Source: Solimonas sp. SE-A11 (GTDB lineage: Bacteria > Pseudomonadota > Gammaproteobacteria > Nevskiales > Nevskiaceae). From it: DNA of 64,000 bases. Within the stretch, counting starts at the first letter, position 1; every line of letters begins with the position of its first letter. The stretch is taken from the NCBI RefSeq assembly GCF_030345715.1, contig NZ_JAUASX010000009.1, positions 62,001 to 126,000 on the forward strand. The letters are read 5' to 3'. Position numbers and translations under genes: made by a program. Under the pieces are notes generated by a model. The model was given only the letters and a program-made list of their open reading frames with translations. It was not told the DNA's origin and did not search any database. Shown here one piece after another: positions 40,057 through 48,261 of this stretch.

Positions 40057-42092
40057 GCGAGTATTTCGACAACCGGCTTCGGCCGGCATTCGAGTTCATC
40101 CCGGCTACGGTGCTGCTGATTATCGGCGCTGTGCTGATGAATGACGCCGCCGGCGTATTCCCGCTTATGCCGAAGCTGGCTCACCTGATCGCCGCGGCCT
40201 TCCTCGTCCTGGGCATCTATCGCTTCTGGGAGGGTATGAAGATCGCGCGGTACCGCGCAAATCTGAGAAAGCTGCCGCGCTACGTCCTGGATGCCGAGGA
40301 CATTCCGGTGTCCAATCACAAGCTTTTCCTGGGCAGGGGCTACGCATGGGACCAGCGTCACAGCCAGCGCCTCATCGAAACCCTGAATCCCAAGGTCCGC
40401 CACTTCCTTTTGCCTGGGCGGGCGTACCGCTGGGCCCGCCAACTGGAGATCCGCTTAGAGCACACGCCTTCGATGCAATGGCTCGTAAAACGCCTGGCGA
40501 GCGAAAGCGATTGGAATCCGGTTGCACCTCTGCCACCCGTCGGAGGAAATCCCGCTCTTCATGGCGTCGGCCTCGAGGACGAGACGGATATCTGGATGGA
40601 CGTGGGTGACCGTGTCGCTCATGCCATCGTGCTTGGCACCACACGTGTCGGCAAGACCCGCCTGGCGGAGCTCCTGGTCACCCAGGACATCCGCCGCGGT
40701 GAAGTGGTGATTGTGTTCGACCCGAAGGGTGATGTTGACCTGTTGCGGCGAATATTCGCAGAGGCCAAGCGGGCAGGGCGCCTGGACCAGTTCCACATCT
40801 TCCATCTGGGCTATCCGGAGATTTCCGAGCGGTACAACCCGATCGGCGAGTTCGGTCGAATTACCGAGCCTGCAGGGCGCATCGCGACGCAGTTGCCGGC
40901 CGAGGGCAACTCCGCGGCCTTCCGCGAGTTCGCCTGGAGATTTACGAACGTCGTGGCGCGCGCTCTGGTCGCCCTGGGCCGCAAGCCCGACTACGCCTCG
41001 ATTGCCCGCTACGTGACCCATATTGAGCCCTTGCTAGTGGAGTACCACGAGTTCTGGTTTGAGAAGGAGGGCCAGGCGGATTGGCGCCAGGGTGTCCAGA
41101 TGATTGCCGGCAACATTGACGACAAGAAGCTACCGAACGCTCTCAAGGGCCGCGATCCTCGAGCGATTGCTTGCGTCCGCTTTGCGAAGGAGCGCGGGCT
41201 GTTCGATCCTGTGGCGGACGGTCTGCGCAGCGCCTTCGAGTACGACAAGACCTACTTCGACAAGCTGACGGCCAGCCTGCTGCCTCTCATGGAGAAGCTC
41301 ACCAGCGGCAGGACGGGCGCACTGCTGGCGCCGGCCTACACCGATCTCGGTGACCGTAGGCCGATCCTGGACTGGATGCGCGTGATTCGCGAGCGAGGCA
41401 TCGTTTACATCGGGCTCGACGCTCTTTCGGACGTCGAGGTCGCAAGCGCGGTAGGCAACTCGATGTTCGCGGACCTTACTTCGGTTGCCGGTGCCCTCTA
41501 CAAGTTCGGCGACACCCAGGGCCTGCCAACGATCGACGGGCACCGTCGCGCCAAGATCGCCGTCCATGCCGACGAATTCAACGAGCTGGTCGGAAACGAG
41601 TTCATCCCTCTGCTGAATAAGGCCGGCGGCTCGGGATTCCAGGTGACGGCGTATACACAGACCGCCTCGGACATCGAGGCTGGTATTGGCGACAAGGCCA
41701 AGGCAGGACAGATTTCCGGAAACCTCAACACACTCATCATGCTTCGAGTGAAGAACGAGGAGACCGCGGAGTTTCTTACGAAGCAGTTGCCGAAAGTACG
41801 GGTATTCACCAAGGTCGCCGAGTCACGCGTGACCGACGATAACAATCCCGAAAGCTTCACGGATTTCGTCTCAGCGAACGCGGACCGGCTCACCGAGGTA
41901 GAGGCCGAGATGCTGCAGCCGGCAGACCTGGTGCAACTCCCCAAGGGACAGGCCTTCGCGCTGCTGAACGGCGGCCGCCTGTTCAAGCTGCGCTTGCCGC
42001 TGGCCGGAGCCGATCCGCTCATGCCCGATGGAATGACGGAGGTCGAGCAGTGGTCCCTCACTAAGTTCGGAGGCCTCGGTCATGGCGGATAA
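40053..42092 (+). CDS. traD: Type IV coupling protein TraD
   Basis: A 679-residue inner-membrane ATPase joining the relaxase complex to the channel. Two N-terminal spans (about 14-32 and 42-58) are followed by the motor: Walker A GTTRVGKTR (about residue 192-200), Walker B VVIVFDPKGDVDLL, and a C-terminal part with VHADEFNELVG and QTASDIEAGIGDKAKAGQI, motifs of the SXT-type TraD branch. Positioned between traI and the DUF4400 gene as in SXT-like and PFGI-type elements. Its last 11 bases overlap the next gene. Confidence 0.94.
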   Translation: MSEYFDNRLRPAFEFIPATVLLIIGAVLMNDAAGVFPLMPKLAHLIAAAFLVLGIYRFWEGMKIARYRANLRKLPRYVLDAEDIPVSNHKLFLGRGYAWDQRHSQRLIETLNPKVRHFLLPGRAYRWARQLEIRLEHTPSMQWLVKRLASESDWNPVAPLPPVGGNPALHGVGLEDETDIWMDVGDRVAHAIVLGTTRVGKTRLAELLVTQDIRRGEVVIVFDPKGDVDLLRRIFAEAKRAGRLDQFHIFHLGYPEISERYNPIGEFGRITEPAGRIATQLPAEGNSAAFREFAWRFTNVVARALVALGRKPDYASIARYVTHIEPLLVEYHEFWFEKEGQADWRQGVQMIAGNIDDKKLPNALKGRDPRAIACVRFAKERGLFDPVADGLRSAFEYDKTYFDKLTASLLPLMEKLTSGRTGALLAPAYTDLGDRRPILDWMRVIRERGIVYIGLDALSDVEVASAVGNSMFADLTSVAGALYKFGDTQGLPTIDGHRRAKIAVHADEFNELVGNEFIPLLNKAGGSGFQVTAYTQTASDIEAGIGDKAKAGQISGNLNTLIMLRVKNEETAEFLTKQLPKVRVFTKVAESRVTDDNNPESFTDFVSANADRLTEVEAEMLQPADLVQLPKGQAFALLNGGRLFKLRLPLAGADPLMPDGMTEVEQWSLTKFGGLGHGG

Positions 42093-42753
42093 AAAGTGGA
42101 CCGGCATTAAGTGGATCCTGCTCTGGGGCCTGATCGTGATGGCCATCGTCCTGGTCATCGACCTGTTGTACGTCATGTGGCCCTACCCCAATGGCGCGCG
42201 CGGCATCGGGGCCCTGCAGCACAATCTCGATCGGGAGTGGGCGCTGCTGGTCGACCTGGGCGGTGCCGATTTCCCGAAGTTTGCTTACGCCATTCATGGG
42301 GTGCTGTACCAGGGGCTATTTGTGCTGCCCGGGTTCGACTACATGATGGCGAAAGCCGCTGATCCAGCTCCTATGTCAGGCATGGACGAGATGATGCGAA
42401 GCTTTGTGCTCTCGACGCGGCTGTTCTGGGAGTCCGCCGCGATCGGCTTACAGCTATTCAGCTCACGCCTAGCGGTGCTGACGCTCGCGGCTCCGCTGAT
42501 TCTGCTCACCATGCTCGGCGCTGTCGCGGACGGCTTGGTGACGTGGTACCGCCGGCGCACCGGCGGCGGGCGGGAGTCCGGATTCATCTATCACCGCGCG
42601 AAGCGATTGATCGGCGGTTCCGTGCTGATGCTGTGCTTCTTCTATCTGGTACCACCGATCCCGATGGATCCCCGGCTGGCATTCCCGCCGTTCCTCCTGG
42701 CGCTGTGGCTGTCGACGCGCATTGCGATGGGCTACTTCAAGAAGTACATCTAG
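42082..42753 (+). CDS. DUF4400 inner-membrane protein of ICEs
   Basis: A 223-residue protein with four hydrophobic spans (about 9-30, 130-150, 170-190 and 195-213). The stretch WALLVDLGGADFPKFAYAIHG and the cytoplasmic block VTWYRRRTGGGRESGFIYHRAKR are characteristic of the DUF4400 family found directly after traD in many ICEs. The role is unknown but probably structural for the TraD complex. It ends the second transfer operon, followed by a strong hairpin. Confidence 0.88.
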   Translation: MADKKWTGIKWILLWGLIVMAIVLVIDLLYVMWPYPNGARGIGALQHNLDREWALLVDLGGADFPKFAYAIHGVLYQGLFVLPGFDYMMAKAADPAPMSGMDEMMRSFVLSTRLFWESAAIGLQLFSSRLAVLTLAAPLILLTMLGAVADGLVTWYRRRTGGGRESGFIYHRAKRLIGGSVLMLCFFYLVPPIPMDPRLAFPPFLLALWLSTRIAMGYFKKYI

Positions 42754-42775
42754 AACTGATAGCGAGTGGCACGGG

Positions 42776-42799
42776 AAGGGCGGCCGGGAGGCCGCCCTT
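42776..42799 (+). terminator. GC-rich terminator hairpin after DUF4400
   Basis: aagggcggcc (42776-42785) pairs perfectly with ggccgccctt (42790-42799) around gggа-type 4-base loop; ggcacg/cgtgcc outside extends the structure with a bulge. It lies between convergent genes and can act on both strands. Confidence 0.75.
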
Positions 42800-42832
42800 C
42801 GTCGTGCCTCACATGTGAGAAATTTGCCGGCC

Positions 42833-43765
42833 TTACTCGTACTCCATCACGAAGTATTCGCGGCGGGCATCACAAACATACGTGATCTCCTCGATGCCCT
42901 GGGCGTGCCCACTGTTGCCATCGACGCTGAAGGGATAGAGGTCGATTCTGTACGCTTGATCGTTGTACGTCGCCACGTCTTTGCTGAGCCCCCAATCACG
43001 CACGCCAGGGCCGCCCAGAATTTTGCGGTCCGTCCTTCGCACCGTTCCCGGCAGGAGGTACCAGTCGGTCGGGGCAACGATCGTGCCCGATACGTTGATC
43101 TGGCATCCGCTGCTACTGCCGTGGCATCCTGCGCCAACTCGAATCGTAGTGCTCAGTGTCTGAGTGTCGACTTTTCGCGTCCATCGCTTCAATCCTTCTA
43201 GCGTCAGCGATACGCCATCCTTCATGTCGATGTTGGTTTCTCGGGCATTGATAGTGATCATGAAGTCCTTTTTGTCCTTCACGTCGAACTGCAGGATCTC
43301 GATGCCGCCAGCCGAGAGGTTGTATGTGAGACTTGCGTGGTTCTTAGGCTCTGCGCCGTCCACTTTATACTCAATATTCGCGTGCCCTCCGAACCCGGTC
43401 TTCACCGTCACGGATACGATGCTCCCGGCGACCGCACTGACCCAAGCTGCGATTAGTCCCTTAGTCTGTTCCGAAACGCATTGCGAGTATGCGCGCGCTG
43501 CTTCCGGGCTCAGTGTGCGAACGATGCTCGTGTGCGAGTGCGACGAGAATCCTGCTTCAAGCATCTTCTGCTTTAAGGTTTCGCGCTTCTGGTTGAATGA
43601 GTCGTAATCGACGCTGACGATGTCCAAAAATTGGATGCTCGCGTCGTTTTGGTATTGCTCGAATGTAGTTCTGTCGATCTCCAGTATCTTTAGGAATGCC
43701 GATACGGTATTGCGCGTGTCGTAGGCCTCGTTCATCACAAGTGCCTTGGTGCAATCAACGGTCAT
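42833..43765 (-). CDS. Hypothetical protein, cargo next to the integrase
   Basis: A 310-residue protein with no recognised family. The N-terminal third is helical (FNQKRETLKQKMLEAGF), residues 125-150 include a hydrophobic stretch (LIAAWVSAVAGSIVSV), and the rest is rich in short strands with a Cys pair (GCHGSSSGC) and a WY-rich segment, suggesting a beta-sandwich. No signal peptide is evident. Its GC content is below that of the tra genes. It lies alone, on the minus strand, between the transfer operon and the integrase, a usual cargo position. The gap 43766-44038 shows nothing clear beyond the integrase ribosome-binding site. Confidence 0.6.
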   Translation of the reverse strand: MTVDCTKALVMNEAYDTRNTVSAFLKILEIDRTTFEQYQNDASIQFLDIVSVDYDSFNQKRETLKQKMLEAGFSSHSHTSIVRTLSPEAARAYSQCVSEQTKGLIAAWVSAVAGSIVSVTVKTGFGGHANIEYKVDGAEPKNHASLTYNLSAGGIEILQFDVKDKKDFMITINARETNIDMKDGVSLTLEGLKRWTRKVDTQTLSTTIRVGAGCHGSSSGCQINVSGTIVAPTDWYLLPGTVRRTDRKILGGPGVRDWGLSKDVATYNDQAYRIDLYPFSVDGNSGHAQGIEEITYVCDARREYFVMEYE

Positions 43766-44038
43766 AACGCCTCCACAAAGAAGTAATACGCATCGGACTG
43801 ATGCGCCACTCAGTGTGGACCTACTCGCGGCAGCAAGATGCCCCCACTTTGATAGTCCCGTAAATAACCTGGGAGATAATTTGAACCTGATTCACTCGTC
43901 AGGTTGGGTGCCCGCGATCCACTCCGATAGCCCTGACGGCTGAGTCGAGATCTCGGCGATGTAGGCGAATGCCGACAAAGATATGCGTCAGGAGTATTGT
44001 GCCGCCCCCCAAACAAAAGAAGCTTGGAGGGTGTCACG

Positions 44039-45019
44039 ATGGAAACGCAGTACCGAAAGGTGATGACGCTGGAGCAGCTGGCGGACCGCTACGTCCGCTA
44101 TCGGCGTCCGAGCCCAGAAATGCAGTACCAGGTGCGGCTGGTAGTACGACTTCTCCGGCGCGACGTGAAAGTCACGGGCCTGGACGACCTGAATCCGGAC
44201 GTGCTGCTGGATTGGCGCGACAAGGTATTGGATCGAGCATCGATCTCGACCTGGAACAACTACCGCAGGCATCTGAGGGTGCTCTTGAACCATGGCTTGG
44301 CCAAGGGCGATATCGAGGTGGATCCCCTGGCGGACGTCACCAGCGTGCCTGTAGCTCAGCAGCGCAAGAAAACCGTGGAAACTGGAGATCTTGAACAGGC
44401 ATTTGCTTTTCTGGACCGTCCTAGCGTAATTGCCCTCCCCTGGTTCTGGAAAACGGTACTGTCGGTGTTCTACACGACCGCGCTGCGCCGAAAGCAGGCA
44501 ATCGGGCTGCGCTGGAGCGACTTCAGGGTCGATACGCGCTCAATGCCGCTGCAGGGGACGCTGCGGCTGCGTGCGGAGACGAGCAAGACGCGCCGGGAAT
44601 GGGAGGTGCCCCTGGAACCCGAGGTCGTGCAGTTGCTGTTGGTCCTGCGCAAGAAAACGGGGGAAGCGGCTGGGACCTCCTATCTGGAAGGGGGGCAGAT
44701 ATTCAACTGCAACCTGTTTATCCGCGGTGCCGAGAAGCGGGACATGAGCCGGTGGCAGCTTGATCGGTTCTTCAAACTGCTGACCAAGAACGTCGGGGTC
44801 AGGGTCTCCGCCCACCGGATGCGCCATACCTTTGCCACTCAGGTCGCGGAAAGCGCGCCTACTAATATCAAGGTCTTACAGCAGTTTTTGGGTCATACCG
44901 ACATACGGACCACGCTGGCATATGTACACCCGGATATTTCTCAAATGAGGACGCTGCTCACGGGGCTTCACGTCCCAACTCCTATGCTCCGGCTCAGCCC
45001 AACCTTGCTCAGCCGCTAG
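44039..45019 (+). CDS. int: XerC/D-type integrase of the ICE
   Basis: A 326-residue tyrosine recombinase. The core-binding domain covers about residues 8-105 and the catalytic domain the rest, with Arg150 (TTALRRKQAIGL), Lys183, His259 and Arg262 (AHRMRHTFATQ), His286 (LGHTDI) and Tyr295 (LAYVHPD). All catalytic residues are present. The gene points toward tRNA-Thr 252 bases away, the usual arrangement for an ICE integrase beside its attachment site, so it probably inserts and excises the element. ATG at 44039 follows ggaggg. It is much closer to Xer proteins than the Cre-like enzyme at 26043 is. Confidence 0.92.
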   Translation: METQYRKVMTLEQLADRYVRYRRPSPEMQYQVRLVVRLLRRDVKVTGLDDLNPDVLLDWRDKVLDRASISTWNNYRRHLRVLLNHGLAKGDIEVDPLADVTSVPVAQQRKKTVETGDLEQAFAFLDRPSVIALPWFWKTVLSVFYTTALRRKQAIGLRWSDFRVDTRSMPLQGTLRLRAETSKTRREWEVPLEPEVVQLLLVLRKKTGEAAGTSYLEGGQIFNCNLFIRGAEKRDMSRWQLDRFFKLLTKNVGVRVSAHRMRHTFATQVAESAPTNIKVLQQFLGHTDIRTTLAYVHPDISQMRTLLTGLHVPTPMLRLSPTLLSR

Positions 45020-45127
45020 ATAGGATCGGCTTGCATATTGTTGAGTTCAGGACTAATTTAGGATGTGACGGAGTTCTATCACTGGATAGGATTTCTGGAG
45101 CTTTTGTCACACGTACACCCAAAAAGA

Positions 45128-45260
45128 AGCCGGCTTGATGGGAACAAGCCGGCTAACTTGACGGAGCTATGCGATGGTGGGCTCTCCCAATACCGCGTAG
45201 TTCTGTCCCTTGGGAGTACGGGACAGAACAGTAGAGTCACCCCGCTGGGATGACCCTACT
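45128..45260. other. Three tandem hairpins between integrase and tRNA-Thr
   Basis: Perfect 10-bp stems: 45128-45137 with 45145-45154 (agccggcttg), and 45200-45209 with 45220-45229 (gttctgtccc). A third, 9 of 10 bases, pairs 45230-45239 with 45251-45260. The loop of the second (ttgggag, 45210-45216) is also complementary to ctcccaa at 45184-45190, which would allow a pseudoknot. The region 45020-45270 otherwise holds no gene. Options are integrase or excisionase arm sites, terminators for int, or a small RNA. Confidence 0.65.
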
Positions 45261-45270
45261 TCTGTAGAAC

Positions 45271-45346
<76 letters not shown>

Positions 45347-45412
45347 GTGGTAGAAGGGCGCGGATTATAGGCGCAAGCCCCTACCGCAAACAATCAGCGA
45401 GCCCGGACGTTC

Positions 45413-46060
45413 TCAGAAGCGCGTGCTGACCAGCCCCATGCGGGCCGCTTCCAGGGTCGCCTCGGCCCTGCTGGAGATGTTGAGCTTGCGGTAGATCGAC
45501 TTGATGAAGCCGGCCGCGGTGTTGCGCGTGACGCCGAGCTGTTCGGCCACCTCGGGCAGCTTGTAGCCCTTGGCGATCAGCACCAGGGCCTCGCGTTCGC
45601 GGCTGGACAGGGGGTTGTCCTGGGCGGCGGTCTCCGCCTGGTCCTGGCCGAAGACGCGCAACAGGCGCTGGGCGATGACCGGCGACAGCGGCGGCTCGCC
45701 GGAGGCGATGCCGCGCAGCGCGGAGACCACGCGTTCCTTGGGCTGGTCCTTCAGCAGGTAGCCGGACGCGCCGGAGCGCAGGGCCGGGAACAGATGGCGG
45801 TCATCGGCGTAGATCGTGGTGACGACGCACTGGCAGTGTGGCTGCGATTGCGAGATGTCGCGGATCAGGTCCACCCCGGAGCCGTCCGGCAGGCCGAGAT
45901 CGATCAAGGCAATGTCGGGGCTGCGTTTTTCCAGGATCGCACGGGCTTCGGCCAGGCTGGAGGCGACGTCCACGCGGATCCCGGCAAAGGACTCCTCCAG
46001 CACGGCCGCGAGCCACTGGGCCGGTGCCGGCAGATCCTCAACCACAAGTCCGGTCTTCAA
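45413..46060 (-). CDS. NarL/LuxR-type response regulator
   Basis: A 215-residue two-domain regulator. The receiver domain (1-120) has the phospho-acceptor Asp54 in ALIDLGLPDGSG, acidic Glu8/Asp9 and a conserved Lys near LLKDQP. The LuxR helix-turn-helix covers about 148-210 (LSSREREALVLIAKGYKLPEVAEQLGV is the recognition region). The only start near the kinase gene is TTG at 46060, which overlaps the kinase stop (TTGA) and has GGAG upstream. Third gene of the kinase operon, it is the probable output of both kinases. Confidence 0.92.
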   Translation of the reverse strand: MKTGLVVEDLPAPAQWLAAVLEESFAGIRVDVASSLAEARAILEKRSPDIALIDLGLPDGSGVDLIRDISQSQPHCQCVVTTIYADDRHLFPALRSGASGYLLKDQPKERVVSALRGIASGEPPLSPVIAQRLLRVFGQDQAETAAQDNPLSSREREALVLIAKGYKLPEVAEQLGVTRNTAAGFIKSIYRKLNISSRAEATLEAARMGLVSTRF

Positions 46061-48261
46061 TTGGAGTCTCCATCAGTCAACGCGAACCGCAACTCCATGC
46101 GGAGCCGGGCGGGGGACAGCTGCTGCCACTGGAGGCTGCCCTTGAGGTCCTGCACCCGCATGTCGATATTGCGAATTCCTCGCGAGGGACGCCACCCCGC
46201 AACCGGGTGGGTCAGGCCGTCGTGCTCGAATACGAACACCAGGTCATGGCCTGCGATACCGATCGCCAGCGAGAGCTCGGTGGGCCGCGAATGCCGCAGG
46301 GCGTTGCTGACCGCCTCGCGCAGGATGCGAGCCGGGTAGTTGCGTTCGACCACGCTCAGGCACAGCGGCGGTACCGCCGCCGGCATGGCCACGCGGCAGT
46401 CGATGCCGGCGGCGTCGCAATGTTCCTCGAACTGTGCACGCCATTCGTTGAGGCACTCGTCAAGGTGGAACTCGCGGTGATCCAGCAGATCGATCAGCGA
46501 CCGTACCTCCTCCAGCAGCACGCGGCTGCTGGCGGCTTCGTCGCTGTCGGCGGTGCTGTGCATCCGGTTGAGCAGGCGCGCGCCCAGGTCTTCGTGCAGC
46601 TCGCGGCGCAGGCGTCCGCGTTCCTCCTCGGCGCCCCTCGCATAGGCGTCACGCGCTGCCATCGCCTGGCCGAACAGCCCCGACAGGGTCTGGGCGGTCT
46701 TGAGATCGTCAGGGTCGAACAGGCGCCGGCCACCCTCGGCACCAAACAGCAGCAGGCTCTCGGTGCCCGGTGTAGCCGGCAGAGCCAGTACGTTGCCTTC
46801 ATCCAGCAGTGCGATGGTGGACACGGTCTCACCAGCCGCACGTATCTGCTGCGGCGCAAAGGCGGTCTGCAGAAGCTTCTTCCAGAAATGGATGGGTATG
46901 GTGTCCGGCGCCAGCGTCAGCATCAGGGCGGAGGCTTGCGTGTAGCGCTCGATTCGGGATCCCTGGCGCTCGCGCTGGCGCCGCTGCCAGGCCAGGCGGC
47001 GCAGCGGGTAGTAAAGCCAGCCGGTGGCCGCCAACGACAGGACCAGTGCCAACTGCGCGGACTGGCCGGCGAAATGCATCAACACGCCGTCCAGGATCAG
47101 CACCGAGCAGACTGCAGCAAACAAGGCCCAGGCCTCGAACCACCAGCGATCGAGGTCGAACAGCCGGTAGCGCGTCAGCCCCAACGGCATGCAGAGATAG
47201 CAGGGCAGCAGCAGGCCGAACAGGTAGCCCTGCGGGATCAGCGGGCCCAGACCCAGCATCAGCGGCATCAGCAGGGCCACGATGAACAGGCCGCTGCCGG
47301 TCACCCAGGAGAACAGGAACCACTTCAGGGCTGCCCGATCCGCCGGGTAGAGCGCCGAGCGTTGCCACTGGCTCCAGGCCAGCCAGCAGAATCCGGCCAT
47401 GCCGAGCATCACCGGCAGCCGGAAGCCGAGATCGTGGTTGCCCAGCCACTGCATTGCGTGCAGGCCCCAGATCAGTACCGCGGCAGCGGGGAAGAGCCAG
47501 GCAGCCTGCCGGCGCCCCAGTGCCTGCGGGTAGTGCCAGAGCATGCCCATGGCGCAGGCCGGGAACAGCAGTCCGCCCAAGTGGTTGAGCATCGACAGCA
47601 GGTGGAAAAGCTGGCCGTCGAGCGCCAGTTCGCGTGTGCTGTAGACCGCCGCCGTGGCGCAGGTCAGCGACAGCGCCAGGCTGGTCGCCAGGTACCACAG
47701 GGCCTCGCGCTGGGGGCGGATCGCCACCACGACCGCGCCAGCGCTGAGGGCGGCCACGGCGAACAGCAACTGCAGCCAGAACAGGCTCGGCAGGTCGGAA
47801 AGCGCGCGGTTCGCGGCCCGCGGCAGCGGCTCCCAACGACCATCGGAGCCGAGAGCCTCCAGCTGAGGGTCCAGCAGCAGGCGGTAGATCTCGTCTTGCC
47901 GGTCGAAGAAGGCCTGGTAATCGGCATAGGCGTTGAAGTAATCCGGCTCCTCGACCAGATCGTCGGCCTGCAGGCGCAGCACCCGGCCGTCGCCGCCACG
48001 CAGTGCCAGCAGGTGCGCGCCCCGGTAGCGCAGTTCCGCTTCGGGGCCATTGGCGGCCACGCTTTCCACGATCAGGCCGCCGCCGTCCTGCGAGGCAACC
48101 AGACCCATGCCCAGCCAGGGCTGGCGCGTGGCCAGCTGCAGGCTCAGCAGCAGCGAAACCAGCGCCAGCAGCAGCACGGCGGCCGACAACAACAGGTGAC
48201 GCGGCAACTGCCGTGGCAGGGCGCGGCTGTCGGTGTCGCGATCCGGGAAGTACAGGCTCAT
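46057..48261 (-). CDS. Membrane sensor histidine kinase, paralogue 1
   Basis: A 734-residue kinase. After an N-terminal span (23-43) comes a periplasmic region with a PDZ-like look (IVESVAANGPEAELRYRGA), then seven hydrophobic spans (about 160-400), a linker domain, and the catalytic end: phospho-acceptor His in RRELHEDLGARLL, N box REAVSNALRHS and G box ASRGIRNIDMR-like. The HisKA_3-type His box fits pairing with a LuxR-type regulator. Membrane part and the VYSTRELAL segment are shared with the next gene. It begins with ATGA overlap on that gene. The ligand is unknown. Confidence 0.88.
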   Translation of the reverse strand: MSLYFPDRDTDSRALPRQLPRHLLLSAAVLLLALVSLLLSLQLATRQPWLGMGLVASQDGGGLIVESVAANGPEAELRYRGAHLLALRGGDGRVLRLQADDLVEEPDYFNAYADYQAFFDRQDEIYRLLLDPQLEALGSDGRWEPLPRAANRALSDLPSLFWLQLLFAVAALSAGAVVVAIRPQREALWYLATSLALSLTCATAAVYSTRELALDGQLFHLLSMLNHLGGLLFPACAMGMLWHYPQALGRRQAAWLFPAAAVLIWGLHAMQWLGNHDLGFRLPVMLGMAGFCWLAWSQWQRSALYPADRAALKWFLFSWVTGSGLFIVALLMPLMLGLGPLIPQGYLFGLLLPCYLCMPLGLTRYRLFDLDRWWFEAWALFAAVCSVLILDGVLMHFAGQSAQLALVLSLAATGWLYYPLRRLAWQRRQRERQGSRIERYTQASALMLTLAPDTIPIHFWKKLLQTAFAPQQIRAAGETVSTIALLDEGNVLALPATPGTESLLLFGAEGGRRLFDPDDLKTAQTLSGLFGQAMAARDAYARGAEEERGRLRRELHEDLGARLLNRMHSTADSDEAASSRVLLEEVRSLIDLLDHREFHLDECLNEWRAQFEEHCDAAGIDCRVAMPAAVPPLCLSVVERNYPARILREAVSNALRHSRPTELSLAIGIAGHDLVFVFEHDGLTHPVAGWRPSRGIRNIDMRVQDLKGSLQWQQLSPARLRMELRFALTDGDSN

